A stretch of 64,000 nt of DNA from Guadua angustifolia (taxonomy: Eukaryota > Streptophyta > Magnoliopsida > Poales > Poaceae), in contig CM070508.1 of NCBI GenBank assembly GCA_036346375.1, positions 14,998,852 to 15,062,851 of the forward strand, read 5' to 3'. The position numbers and the translations under genes were made by a program. Every line of letters starts with the position of its first letter. Within the stretch, counting starts at the first letter, position 1. Below the pieces are notes generated by a model that saw nothing but the letters and a program-made list of their open reading frames with translations, was not told the origin of the DNA and ran no database searches. Positions 45,383 to 56,449 of the stretch are shown here, piece after piece.

Positions 45383-46426
45383 TATGGATCCTTTCTTCAC
45401 GGATTACATGCAGGATGAGTCCGATCAGATAAGTTGGCCTTCTCCATCAATTACTCCGCTAAACAACAATGATGATGGCAGTGTCCCCCCTCCACCAGCT
45501 GATACTACAGGGCATGCACCAACCATGGATGGCCCGTGAGCTAGGCCGTCTGTAAGGAAGAAGGGGGAGAAACCAATGTCCAAGACCGACAGATTTAAAT
45601 GTATCACGACGAGGATGAGGTCCTAGTCGCTTGGTTGAATGTGAGCCAGACCCCATTGTGGGCAAAGACTAATCAACTGAAACCTACTGGACTCGGATTG
45701 CGGAATATTTCAAAACGCATAACACGAAGCATGGCACCGAACGATCCACAAAGGCTATGGTGAACCACTGGGCATTGATCAATGAGGCGGTCAGCAAGTA
45801 CTCTGGGTATCTCAATCAGATTGACGGTTTGAACCAGAGTGGTACCACCGAGCGTAACAGGGTAAGCACTGTACACACTTCACTACTTTTTAGACTTTCG
45901 CACTACAATGTACTAATGCACTGTTGTGCACATATCCTTCTCAATTGCATGGACAGATGGCCCATGTGGCGAGGATGTACCAGGACGTTGAGGGGAAGAC
46001 CTTCAGATTTCAAAGATGCAAGGTGATTCTAGCCGATCACCCAAAGTGGGCTGCGCACATGGGCAACAAGAGGCAAAGGACAATGCGGGACGGACCTCGT
46101 GGTGATTCTCCAGGGGGGTCGAACAACATTACCGACCAGCTCGACCCTGTTGGTTCATGTGACGAGTCCACAAGACCCATAGGCCGGGATGCAGCCAAGG
46201 CTGCGAGGAAGGGGGCCAGAAAGAAGAAGGCCATCAAGGTGTCTATATCGAGGCCGACAAGATCAGCCAAGCCAAACACGAAATGGTAGAGGTAAAGCGT
46301 CGACAAGTACATTTGATGGAGTTGGCGGAGGACGAGAGGATTATGAACATTGATTTGAACAAACTGACAGGTTCGGTTCGTGAGTATTATCAAAAGTGCC
46401 AGGACGAGATACTGAGGAGGCTGTAG
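45383..46426 (+). pseudogene. Harbinger ORF1 (Myb/SANT-like DNA-binding protein), broken
   Basis: In Pong elements ORF1 is a Myb/SANT-like protein that helps the transposase bind the element's ends and enter the nucleus. Here the frame starts MDPFFTDYMQDESDQISW, meets a stop near 45538 and frame changes near 45620. The SANT-like part WALINEAVSKYSGYLNQIDG follows. An intron with clean borders (gtaagc to acag, about 45862-45956) interrupts the gene. The second exon reads MAHVARMYQDVEGKTFRFQR, then RPIGRDAAKAARK, which fits the NAM-associated C-terminal region of this family. A further shift near 46240 leads to VEVKRRQVHLMELAEDERIM and EYYQKCQDEILRRL, ending at 46426. Confidence 0.82.
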
Positions 46427-46867
46427 ACCGACCTTGGTTGATTGAGTGCTGATCTGTGTGTGTTTGCTAAACTGGTCATTATGATGATTATGTGCATGGA
46501 CTTGGCTACAGATGTGGTGCCTTGGTGTTTCATGGATGATGATATTTTGTGTATGGACCTTTTGTTATGATCAGTTATGTTATGAGACTTTGTTTTATGA
46601 CATGATGTGTAAACTTATGAGATGTTGTGTTATGAGATGTTGTGTTTGCTCGGTCCTTGTTGGTTCATGTATGGAACTTCTCTAATTGCTGTGTGATATG
46701 TCATGACACAAGGTCAGCATAGCTAACACGCTGAATTTATTATTAAACCTTACATGCGTACATTACACACTCACACAAGAGGGTTCAGAACAATACATGA
46801 CAAGCTCACATAAAAGGGTGCAAACACGCTCAGGAACAAGCAACGACATCATGATTAGACGATAGTA

Positions 46868-48214
46868 CTACTGGCCGTGGCGTGCCCAGAGGTGTTCGAC
46901 CAGGTCCGATTGCAACCGATGGTGTAGCTCGCGGTCTCTCCATCTTTGAGTCGCTTCGATGCAGTGCAAGACCGACCCTGCGGGTGACATCCCTGTCACG
47001 GCCGGGGTACCCAAATAGTCGAAGGACTCGTCTTGAGCTGGACCGTCCCTCTCGTCCTCGATAATCATGTTATGTAAAATTATGCATGCAGTCATTATGT
47101 ACCAAAGTGTCGCCTCGATTCCAAAGAACGATCGACCTCTAACAATGGCAACCCGGCTCGCAAAGACTCCAAAAGCTCTCTCGACATCCTTCTCACTGCG
47201 GCTTGCATTGTGGAGAAGTGGATCCTCTTGTTTCCCATTGGGACAGCAATGGCCTTCACGAAGGTGGCCCACTTAGGGTATATCCCATCGGCGAGGTTGT
47301 ATCCCATGTTGTACTGGTTTCCGTTGACGGAGTACCTGACCTCCGGAGTTGAAGCATTGTTATCCCTGGAAAAATATATTAGAACGATGTAGCACATTAA
47401 TGTCGTCCAAGCTACCAGGCATCCCAAAGTAGGCGTGCCATATCCATAGGTCGTATGAAGCCACCGCCTCCAAGACTATGGAAGGCTTCCGGGTATGCCC
47501 TGTGAAGGCCCCCTGCCATGCCTTAGGGCAGTTCCTCCAAGTCCAGCAGCATACAATCGATGCTACCAAGCATCCTGTGAAACCTCTCTCGCTTCCCTAA
47601 CTTGTAGGAGTCTAGCCGTGTCATTGCTGTCAAGAGCGGAGGTATCGCTGTTAACACCCGACCACCGCCTCACTTAACTTCTTCAGAGCTAGGAGCGCAG
47701 TACTTTCCCCAATCCGTAGGTACTCGTCCACACCGTCAGCAGCGACACCATATGCTAGCTGCCGGATAGCGGCCGTCATCTTCTGCAGAGGGTGCAAGCC
47801 GAGCTTCCCGGTGGCATCCCTTGTTTGCGTGAACCAATCATCGTGGCCTTCGACTGCTTCGGCTATGCGTATAAACAGGGATCGGCTCATCCTAAACCTG
47901 CGTAACACAATATCATACAAATTCAAATAACAACAAACATGACCTATGCATCATCAATTTTCGTGAGATGTTCGGGTTTAGTACCTCCGCCTGAACAATG
48001 TGTGCCGATACATAGGGGGAGTCGCGAAGTAATCAACATAGAGCCTAGCCGCTCCTTCACAGTGACCTCTGTTCGTAACCGCATGTCTCGGAACTGACCG
48101 GATGCTAGATTCCGCCTCCTCCTCCTCCGCTGCTGCAGCCATGAGAATGAGGACCTCGTCGTCATCACTTGACGACGAAAGGTACTCACGACTCAATGGA
48201 TTCAAAGAACTCAT
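46868..48214 (-). pseudogene. PIF/Harbinger DDE transposase, frameshifted
   Basis: This is the endonuclease that excises and inserts Harbinger elements. It starts at 48214 (MSSLNPLSREYLSSSSDDDE) and continues to a first-exon end near 47980 (NRGHCEGAARLYVDYF). An intron of about 90 bp leads to FRMSRSLFIRIAEAVEGHDD near 47915. The core follows as KMTAAIRQLAYGVAADGVDE. A GSID codon block holds the first catalytic Asp, just before a frameshift near 47553. DLWIWHAYFGMPGSLDDINV carries the second Asp, YNMGYNLADGIYPKW follows, and KDVERAFGVFASR carries the third acidic residue. It ends VEHLWARHGQ. At least three frameshifts or stops separate these parts, so it is probably inactive. The family match is strong through nearly the whole length. 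Confidence 0.92.
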
Positions 48215-48458
48215 GGTTACGCTCAATGGGTGTGTTCCTGATATTGTCAATGGGGTTTGAGTGAGCAACATGAAGACTAGAACCCCTCAATATATAGAAT
48301 TGCTGCATGGGATGAGAGAGGATGAGGTAAAGTTAGGTACTTTTGGGAAGGGAAAGAAATGGGGAAAGGAATCATGGTGTTGCTTTGTCAGTGAAGGAAT
48401 GAAAATCGAAGGAATCCTTCAGGGTGGGAAGGAAGGGAAACCCTTGGAGACAGTCTAA

Positions 48459-49001
48459 CTAGATATTGCAACATGTCATATTTATTATATAACTTTACTA
48501 TATTTTGATAATATATATAGTTGTATAACTATGTGACCATATGTTATCTATATATGATTAATCTGCGCTGTTATAATATAGCCTCACCGAAATAAGTTAT
48601 ATAGATCTTCTCTTTTTATTTCCTCTCGTTTAATGAGAGAATTTTGAATTTTTCTTTTTTCGATCTAACGATTATTGTAGAATTTTCTTGACCTGCAATA
48701 TAAAGAAGGTACTTCTGAAATATCATCAGTTGTTTGTAGATATATAAGATAATATGGTTCTCAAAATTACTTTAACCCTACCCTCACAGAGTTTTGGGTA
48801 GCTAAGAGAGAAGGCCAAACTTGATGGTTGTTACAGCGGTCAGCATCTTGTTTCCTATCGTGATATATATGCTGTTAAATGTAAAAAAAATTATATACAC
48901 CAAGAATCGGTACTTTTACGGCACAATGATGGTCGAACGTACAAATATTAATACTGCACATATTCAAAACTACTAGCATTTAGAATTAGAGGAAGTTGAC
49001 C
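48459..49001. other. intergenic, AT-rich, unassigned
   Basis: About 0.5 kb lie between the Harbinger element and the next element. No coding, RNA gene or repeat pattern was recognised. Confidence 0.5.
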
Positions 49002-49304
49002 TAGGGGAGAGCATTATTTAACCGAAACCAAAAAACCGAACCGAATTAACCTAAAATTTTGGTTTTTCGGTATTCAGTGTTCAGTTCTATTTTTTGCTAC
49101 TATTCGGTATATGGTATTCAGTTCGGTTTTCGTCATTTGGAAACCAATTAAACCGAACAACCTGAATAGCGTACAGGCGAGGCAAAAATACCCAGTCCTG
49201 AACTCCCGATTCTGATTCATTCCCCATTCGGCCGCTTCCCCCTCCGCCAAACCCGATTCATCCCCATTCGGCGGCTTCCCAAATCCCAAGCTCCCAACCC
49301 TAGG

Positions 49305-49740
49305 TGAAGTCACGGGCTCACGGCGTCTTGAAGGTCTGCTCGGAGCTCGAGGCCCACCTCACCGTCGGCGACCGCATCCTCGCTGAGTTCGTCGTTGACC
49401 TCGGCCGTGCGTCCACCTCTGTTGCCGACTTCACCGCCAAGCTCGAGGCCAATGACGCTGAGTTGCCGGACTACCTCGCTCGCACCCTCTACACCATCAT
49501 CCATGCCATCCCCACCCATGCCCCACCGCTGCCCCCACCCCAAAAACCCCATCTCTCGGTACCAATACCGGAGATGTGAGGACAAGGAAGAGGGGCTAGG
49601 ATCCGAGTATGCACTGTGTGTCTTTGTGGGAGGGTCACCCGGGTGGTGGACGCTGGGTGCTTCGTCCGCCTCGATGGTGTGCGCGGCCGCAAGGGGCTTG
49701 TCCCATCCACCCGCTGAGGTCAACCAATCACCAGGAATTC
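49305..49740 (+). pseudogene. captured fragments of PRP22/DHX8 splicing helicase gene
   Basis: PRP22 (DHX8) is the DEAH-box ATPase that releases spliced mRNA from the spliceosome. Two separate parts of it can be read. The first, near 49320-49520, has VCSELEAHL, DRILAEFVVDLGRAS, AKLEANDAELPDYL and RTLYTIIHAI, matching the conserved N-terminal helical segment. The second, in a shifted frame near 49627-49730, has GRVTRVVDAGCFVRLDGVRG and then GLVHPSAEV after a one-base change, matching the S1 RNA-binding domain. The long Arg/Asp-rich linker that normally separates them is missing and the helicase core is absent. It is therefore a captured, fused fragment and not a working gene. Family matches are from recalled sequence features. 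Confidence 0.75.
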
Positions 49741-49794
49741 TTCCTTTGCGCGAACACCAAACTATTCTGTCGATTTTTTTAGGTGTTGCCTTTT

Positions 49795-49830
49795 CTTCTT
49801 CTTCTTCTTCTTCTTCTTCTTCAAGTTGTT
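49795..49830 (+). repeat. (TTC)n microsatellite
   Basis: About a dozen TTC/CTT repeats lie just after the captured S1 fragment. Confidence 0.92.
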
Positions 49831-50392
49831 CGGGTTGTGAATTGTGATAGAGCTGGAGAGCGACGAACTTCTTCTAAAGCAGCGTTTGCTTACAATTACA
49901 AGTACCAAGCCTAGAACGTTCTTGGGGAGGCATAGGCACACAACGATGCCATCCAAGCCGTCCGTGCAGATGCGAGTGGTTGAGATCGGGATATGGCATG
50001 GCATAGCTAGCATGTGGCTCCTAGTCAATCCCTGCCTCTGTGAAACAATACAGAAGTAGAGGCAGAGCCTTCCAATTCGATTAAATAGAAAACCGAATTA
50101 ACTGAACCAATTTGGTTTGGTTAATTCGGTTCAGTTTTTAGATGAGTTCGGTTAGCAAAATCCAAAAACTGAATTAACTGATTGCCCACCCCTACCCTAA
50201 GTATGTATCCTCTGTAGAATCAATACTACAGCTTTCCATCTAGGTTAAGTGCATTTCAATTGTGTTACCGATGACCATTGTACAACTCTGCTTCTTCAGT
50301 TCTTTATATTAATTGCTCTCACATGAGTTGGTCTTATACGACACAACATAAGCCCACCTTTTCCTGTTTCTGGAATATGTCTATCTATCTAT

Positions 50393-50644
50393 GGGCCTGT
50401 TTAGCTAGCTCCTACTCCTAGATTTTAATAGGAGTTGAGTGAAGCTATGTCACACACTCTAACTCCACAAAATTTTTAAGTGAGAGTAGGAAGATCTAGA
50501 GTGACCAATAGTACAGATTTTCGGAGTGGGGATTACCCTACTGCCACCTGGAGTGGAGCACCAAAATGCAGAATTGCCCTCAGAGTTGGAGGGTAATTAC
50601 ACACAAATGCTACTAGGCAATACCCCCCAAACCGAGTCCCCAAC
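50393..50644. mobile_element. left part of a MITE, cut by the copia LTR
   Basis: It begins GGGCCTGTTTAGCTAGCTCC, a terminal-repeat style common in grass MITEs, and continues with 'aggagttgagtgaagc' and 'gtggagcacc' words. The expected mirror-image end is not found before the copia LTR at about 50645, so the copia element appears to have inserted into it. Confidence 0.45.
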
Positions 50645-52235
50645 TATAGGATCAAGGATAACTGACTAGAGGGGGTGAATAGGAGGTTTTTAAAATTTTT
50701 TTGGCTCTAATTGCAATAAATAATCAAGTAATACTAGAATTAAGAATTTTAACGATTAAAGCCAAAATCACCTAGGTTTCATTAAGTGCACCATGTTTAA
50801 ATAAATTACACAACCCTAGATAGATGAACAATCACTAAGTACAATAGGAGTGTAAATTTACACAATTCAACACAAAAGAAAGCAAACCACAAGAGGTGAA
50901 CACAATAATTTTTTTGTAGTCTCGGAGACTTGCCGGTCTCTCCTAATCCATGCTGAGGAAGCTTGAACGAATCAAGCTGGCTCCTTGCACAAATGAGCCT
51001 CCCTCGACCACTAGTGGTAGTTCTTCTCTGCTCCGAATAGGTGAGCTCCAATCTTCACAATCCACGGGCCTCCTTACAAGCTTTTTTGAAGAGATCATCG
51101 GTTCTCATGCCTTCAAGCCGTCTAGGAGGCGGCAATCTTTAAGAGAATAGACCTTGACGCTTTCTTGAGGTTGATCAAGTATTTAATGGCTCAACTTGAA
51201 TGCACACACTTGAATTTCTCTCAACAACTCACAAAATATGAATTAAATTCTTTAGAGATGATGAGAGACTTGTAAGGGTTCACAAATATACAATGAATAT
51301 CCAAGAGTATACCCTTGTTGCAGGTGGAGGTGTATTTATATCCCTCTACCAACAAATCTAGCTATTACCACCTAATTTCTGAAAAATTCAGGAAAGTCGA
51401 CACTACCGTCCATGTAGGACTGGTAGTGCTGGTCTCAGGATCAACTATCGCTTGTAGCATTTAATGCTGAGAGAAATTAGCCATTGCTACACTACCCTGG
51501 CACTACAGCCCATGTAGGATCGGTAGTGCCAGCCATAAGCACCACGAAATGTGCATTTTCACCCTTTTCTAGAAAAATGCTACTGTCCATTTGGGTCGGT
51601 ACTACTGCACCTACAACAATACCGTTCCTAGATGGACGGTAGTGCCAACTGGGTAAAATCCCAAAAGATGCACTATTCTAGGAAATATCTACCGAACACT
51701 AGGGTCGGTACTACAACACTTGTGGTAGTACCACCCTAAGTGGGTCGGTAGTGCCAGGCACAACCCAAAAATAGCTCTCTTTGTCAAATAACTACTAGCC
51801 TCTTGAGCTGTTACTACCGCCCTTGTGGCGGTACCGCTCCTAGAAGGTCTGTAGTGCCGATAATGCAGATTTTCAAAGGAATTTGAAAGATTTTCCAAGA
51901 AATACACATGACTAAAGTATAAGCTTGAATTTGAGCCATTAAGACTTGGTCATCTTCAAACTACTAACTAAAGGTCCCTCTTAACAGTACGACACCTACA
52001 CTAGCAGTCTGATCTTTCCTCCAAACACCTAGAACGGCAAAAAGCTAGAAAAGGGTCCTTACAACTTATACCTTTGTGTTAGCTTGATGTTCCAATTTCC
52101 TTATATAGCTTAATGATTTCATCTCTTCATAGGACCAACCTATTTTTCATAGCCTCAAGAAAAATTGTTAGTCCTTAAAACATGATTTTCATTAATTACC
52201 AAAACCAAAGTCGAATTTTAGGGCCTAGTTACTCC
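50645..52235 (-). repeat. 3' LTR of minus-strand copia element
   Basis: On the minus strand the LTR starts TGGAGTAACTAGGCCC right after the purine tract. It ends near 50645 after 'cctattcaccccctctagtc', a word that ends many grass Maximus/SIRE-type copia LTRs. Both termini have drifted from the usual TG...CA. The LTR contains a cluster of 'ggtagtgcc' hairpin repeats at about 51398-51860. Confidence 0.7.
51398..51865. repeat. 'actaccg ... cggtagtgcc' repeats in the copia LTR
   Basis: Five or six degenerate units of about 65-100 bp pair 'cactaccgtcc'-type with 'tcggtagtgcc'-type words, each able to form a small hairpin. Related units lie outside the LTR at 54240-54370 and 54820-54900 in the same element. 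Confidence 0.75.
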
Positions 52236-52255
52236 AATCTCCATTTTTTGGTAAT
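52236..52255 (-). other. copia polypurine tract
   Basis: On the minus strand 'ccaaaaaatggagat' directly precedes the LTR start. It corresponds to the CCAAAAAGGGGGAGAT tract of Maximus-type elements with a few changes. It is preceded by 'gttgtcatcaatta', which is also usual there. Confidence 0.7.
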
Positions 52256-52869
52256 TGATGACAACCTTATCAAATAGAATGAAATTGCATATGTTTTAAG
52301 TATACATCAAGTCAAGTAAGTTGTATAATTTTGGATTTTGTTTTTAATGGCATTTCACTTTTTTTGGAAGAAGATGATTGAATTTGGAATTAAAATGCTA
52401 TAAAAGCCAAAATGTATAGCTGAAACTCGCCCTAAGTGTGTGCATGAATATACTAATATGAGATTGCACACATTTTGAAGAATTAGGAAATTTTGGCAGA
52501 GTTTCCATTATATATTGGATCCGAGAAAATAGGATGAATATGTCAATGTGCATGCACATTAAGCATAGTATCCAATATGACAAAATAGGAAACACAGAAA
52601 TAAGACATTTAAACATTCAACATTACAAACATCTAAAACAACCAAAAACATGTAATAGACATTCAATTAGCTTACATAGAGATCATGCAAATAAGATAAT
52701 AAGCTAATCCTCAACCTAACACCAAACTCCCCACTTAATACTACTCCCCACTTAGCACTTCACTTCTCCCCTTTTGGCATCAAGTACTAAAAGAGGGGTC
52801 TTCATGAAACGTCTAGGAGGGTAGAGGAGAACCATGGCAATGGCCAAAACAAAAAAAATCGAATGGGAA
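52256..52869 (-). other. copia 3' untranslated stretch
   Basis: This AT-rich sequence lies between the third ORF and the purine tract of the copia element. No frame is recognised. Confidence 0.5.
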
Positions 52870-54135
52870 CTAGCTCACCACGAAGAAGATCCACAGTTGC
52901 TCCACAGTGTCCAAGCGCTCCCGAACTTCATCAACCATGGCACGAGTCTGAAATTGAAATTGATGCTCTTGGTCAAGCCTACTCATGATCCTAGAGCCGA
53001 GTGAGGCGAACTGAGTCATAATATCTGAATGAAGGCTCTGCAAACTCACCAAGATGACGTCCTGAGGCATGTCATGGAACAAAGGTGGATCTTGAGGGGT
53101 GTCCTGCTGTTGCTGCTGCGTTGGATGACCAATTACTTGAGAAGGAGCTTCATGAGGCTTGTATTGTTTACGTGCGTATCCACATCCTCCCTTGTACTTA
53201 GTCTTCCTAAGTATGAGCTTTATGATGTAAGGAGCAAAGTACAAGGATTTTCCTCACTCACAGGCCGAAGAGGCCATCTCCCGCATCATAAAGTCAATGA
53301 CATCAAATTTCTGCAACTGCATCACTTTGCTCATTATATTCCAGGCACATCTACCAATGTCATCAAAGTTACCACTTTTGAGGTGAATGGTAACTCTAAT
53401 GATCCAATTAACTAGACTAGGCTGTGGAAATAGCTCTACCAATTTACTTGGCCTCCTTATATTTGCAGCTGGATTATAAAACTCAAGCTGATAGTGACCC
53501 CAAGTGGTCTGTCACCATGAATCCTAGGATATCCACTGTGGAAGATGCCTAATGCCTGCTCAAACTCATCCTTAATGGTAGTGTAGACCTTAGCTCTGGA
53601 CATCCATGTGATGGAGTCATATGTGTCAGGAATGTGGATTGTGGTATCACCCATTTTTGATCAGTGAAGTCCGTGTCAAAGTAAATCTCATAAAAGACCT
53701 TCTCTTGAATGAGAGCAAAAGAACTTCTTTGACATAGTTCTCAGAAGGCGATACTGATTGGCTCCTCTCTAGGGATAATACTTATCTCCCTTTATTTGCC
53801 TTATATCATCCTGAGGGTCAAAGCCAGGCAATGATTCTTCTTCCTTAGAATCTTTCTCCTCATCAACATCCATCCCATAATCCTCATCATCTCCTTCTTC
53901 CTCACTCGATTCATGTGCTGGTCCTTTGCCTTTATCGAACCAAGAGCTACTGCCTCCTAATTCTTGGAGCACTATTTTCCTTGTTTGCTCATCTCTGGCA
54001 GCGATGCAGGAGTCCCCCACTATCACTCCCATTATCAGACTAAGGAGTGGGAACCCTGGGACTTTGTGTTGATTTTCTGACAGTGGCCCCACCATGAGGT
54101 GCCTTGCGTTTGGAAGGGTTCTTTACCCTTGGCAT
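52870..54135 (-). pseudogene. third (env-like) ORF of Maximus/SIRE-type copia, broken
   Basis: Maximus/SIRE copia elements of grasses carry an extra ORF downstream of pol, sometimes called env-like; its function is unproven. Here it starts at 54135 (MPRVKNPSKRKAPHGG), then a Ser/acidic stretch (SSEEEGDDEDYGMDVDEEKD). Near 53690 the words YFDTDFTDQKWV appear and near 53240 FAPYIIKLI, both familiar from this ORF family. A Gln-rich and helical C-terminus (IGHPTQQQQQDTPQDPP, RAMVDEVRERLDTVEQLW) ends at 52870. Several frame changes and stops separate the parts. No signal peptide or membrane segment is evident. Confidence 0.6.
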
Positions 54136-55570
54136 GTTTCTAGATCACAAGGACAATAGGAGGGATACACAAAAGAACTAGGAACTCAAATTTTAAACAT
54201 TTAACAAAAATGTAGTAGGTTATGATGTTTTTGGCAGCAAAGTTGGCACTACCACCTATACTGGACTGGTAGTGCCGCTCCTGGGTAGTACTACCGCACT
54301 AGTAATGTTGGTAGTGCTGCAACAGGTCGGTATTACCGCTATACCACAGCGGTAGTGCCGAGTTCATTGTGGAACCACAGCCACCAAGTGTGAGAACTCC
54401 ATTTTAGATTAGATCGGACACTAGAATTGCATAAAGTGACTTCATGGGTCACCGATCTACTCATTTAAACTAGAGATTTCACTTAAACACAACATGCATT
54501 TGCTACATTTTCATCAAACCCTAAAAACAAAAATTGAGACCTAGGACATGAAGTGAATGGAGGGAAAGTTCAAGAGAGATGAGAGATGATTACCTTGAGA
54601 AGATTAAGAGCACTTGTGCAAGAGAAGATCCTTGGACTGGAGAGAAAAAGCTTTGGGGATTTTTGGGAGAAAGAGGGCTTGAGAGCCAACCTTTGCTTTG
54701 AGAGGAATGAGGCACAAATGAGGGTAGTGAATGAGTTTTAACTGACCAAGGAAGCAAATTAGGAAGAGGGAAACCGCCGACCATGCAGGAAACCACTCAA
54801 AATCAAGCCCCACCTGACACTTGCAGCACTACCACTGCTAGGGGTGGTAATTCTGGCCATGGGCGGTACTACTGAGCTGAACACACCGATAGTGCCGGTC
54901 CTGACCTGAGTAGAATGAAACTTTTGAGAGCAATGTTGTGAAATAGCTCTAATGTATTTAAAACTTAGTGAAAAATATATATGAGCATTTCCAACATATC
55001 ACAAAGCTCAAAATCATATAATTAACGTAATTTGTACAAAGATAGTTTTTGGAAAGACCATTTTTCTCCTTTTGAAAAAGCAACACTCATTTTAAAGAGA
55101 GGATGAATCCAATTTCCTTACTTGAGTTTTGAATACTTGTAGGACACTAGAAATATGTGAAGCTCTAATTCCACAATCCATAACTCAATAAATGCATTAT
55201 TCAAGTCAATATAGACAATATTTTGGATTTTGATGAAAATCCAAATGGAGTATTTTCAAAACACATTTTTTGCTTTTGTAACAAGATATAGAGAAAGTAA
55301 AACAAATAATATCTATTAGATGAGCTTTTCATATATATATTTTGAAAATGAAGGGCAGGATATCATACTTTTAAGTAATTTGATTTAGTTAAGTCTATAA
55401 GCTTTATTTTGAAACAATAGTAGCACTTATTTAATATTTTCAAATTTTAGGAACATAGTATACATATAGATTGCATAATACTCCCCATTAATGTGTTGCT
55501 GAACATAAAATTCAAGAATCAATCAAAAGAAAATAACACTAAATGAAAGTTCAACCATGGTGCAAATTGT
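54136..55570 (-). other. copia region between pol and third ORF
   Basis: About 1.4 kb of AT-rich sequence hold no readable domain. It contains further 'ggtagtgccg' hairpin units at 54240-54370 and 54820-54900. Confidence 0.5.
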
Positions 55571-56449
55571 TCAAGCAATATATGAGATATCTATGATATT
55601 TAATTCATTCCTCAATTTGCAAAAGTGGGCTTCATCTAGAGGCTTGCTGGGGATATCCGCTAATTGATCTTCGATTCTTATATGGCTAATGACTATATCA
55701 CCCTTACTTACATGATCTCTTAAGAAATGATGGTGAATATCTATGTGCTTAGTTCTTGATTGTTGGACTGGGTTGTTGGCTATTTTGACGACGCTTTTAT
55801 TATCACATAAAAGAGATATACTTTAAAATTTATTCTATAATCTATCAAAGTTTGCCTCATCTAAAGTAATTTAGCGCAAAAACTACCAGTGGATATATAG
55901 TCAGCTTCAGCGGTGGATAGTGCAACAGAATTTTTTTCTTGGAAAACCATAAAATAAAGGACCTACCTAGGAATTGATAGCTTCTCAAGGTGCTCTTTCT
56001 ATGCACTTTGCAACCCGCATAATTTGAATCTAAATATCCAATTAAATCAAACTTAGCACCTTTAGGATATCATAAGACTATATTTGAGGAATGCTTTAAA
56101 TATCTTAGAATTCTTTTAACAGACACTAAGTGGCTCTCTTTTGGGGATGCTTGAAAATGAGCACACAAACAAACACTAAACATGATATTGGGCGTAGATA
56201 CGGTAAGAGAAAGCAAGCTACCATCATAGAACGATAAAGTTTTAAATCTATCGGTTTACCTGCCTCATTGAGGTTTAGATGCCCGTTGGATGCCATAGGA
56301 GTTTTGATGGTCTTTGCGTCCTTCATACCAAATCTTTTGAGTAAATTCTTCATGTATTTGGTTTGGCTCATGAAGGTCCTATCCTTGGGTTGCTTGATTT
56401 GGAGTCCGATAAAATAGATCAATCCACCGATCATGGATATCTCAAATTC
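55571..56449 (-). pseudogene. copia pol 3' part: RT end and RNase H, truncated
   Basis: On the minus strand the sequence from 56449 reads FEISMIGGLIYFIGLQIKQ, then SQTKYMKNLLKRFGMKDAK and KTPMASNGHLNL, the C-terminal part of copia reverse transcriptase. RNase H follows in broken frames: STTKADYISTGSFCAKLL near 55900, then RTKHIDIHHHFLRDH, EDQLADIPSKPLDEAHFCKL and LRNELNIIDISYIA, ending at 55571. The motif spacing fits the Maximus/SIRE (Opie/Ji) lineage. The gene stops abruptly at 56450 where the gypsy LTR begins; integrase, protease and gag would continue beyond the window. Confidence 0.88.

Larger units (their letters stand above)
41940..48458. mobile_element. Pong-like PIF/Harbinger transposon, 6.5 kb
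   Basis: The element at 41943-48455 starts GACTGTCTCCAACCGTGTCC and ends, on the minus strand, with GACTGTCTCCAAGGGTTTCC. It is flanked by TAA at 41940-41942 and 48456-48458, the 3-bp duplication typical of PIF/Harbinger. It carries the two expected genes in convergent orientation: a Myb/SANT-like ORF1 on plus (45383-46426) and a DDE transposase on minus (46868-48214). A further unrecognised ORF lies at 42996-43385. Both main genes have small frameshifts. Confidence 0.93.
49002..50194. mobile_element. gene-capturing (Pack-type) TIR element, probably hAT-like
   Basis: The ends are related inverted sequences: TAGGGGAGAGCAT at 49002 and TAGGGGTGGGCAAT on the minus strand at 50194. Each is followed by inner words of the type ttaaccgaa, aattaacc and ttcggttt, a composition I associate with grass hAT elements. 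The inside, about 49200-49860, is GC-rich and carries pieces of a host gene (listed next). I could not find a matching 8- or 9-bp target duplication, so the superfamily is tentative. Confidence 0.55.

Noticed and set aside
49305..49740. A working PRP22 gene
   Set aside because: Only the N-terminal and S1 pieces are present, in different frames, without the helicase core and enclosed in transposon ends.
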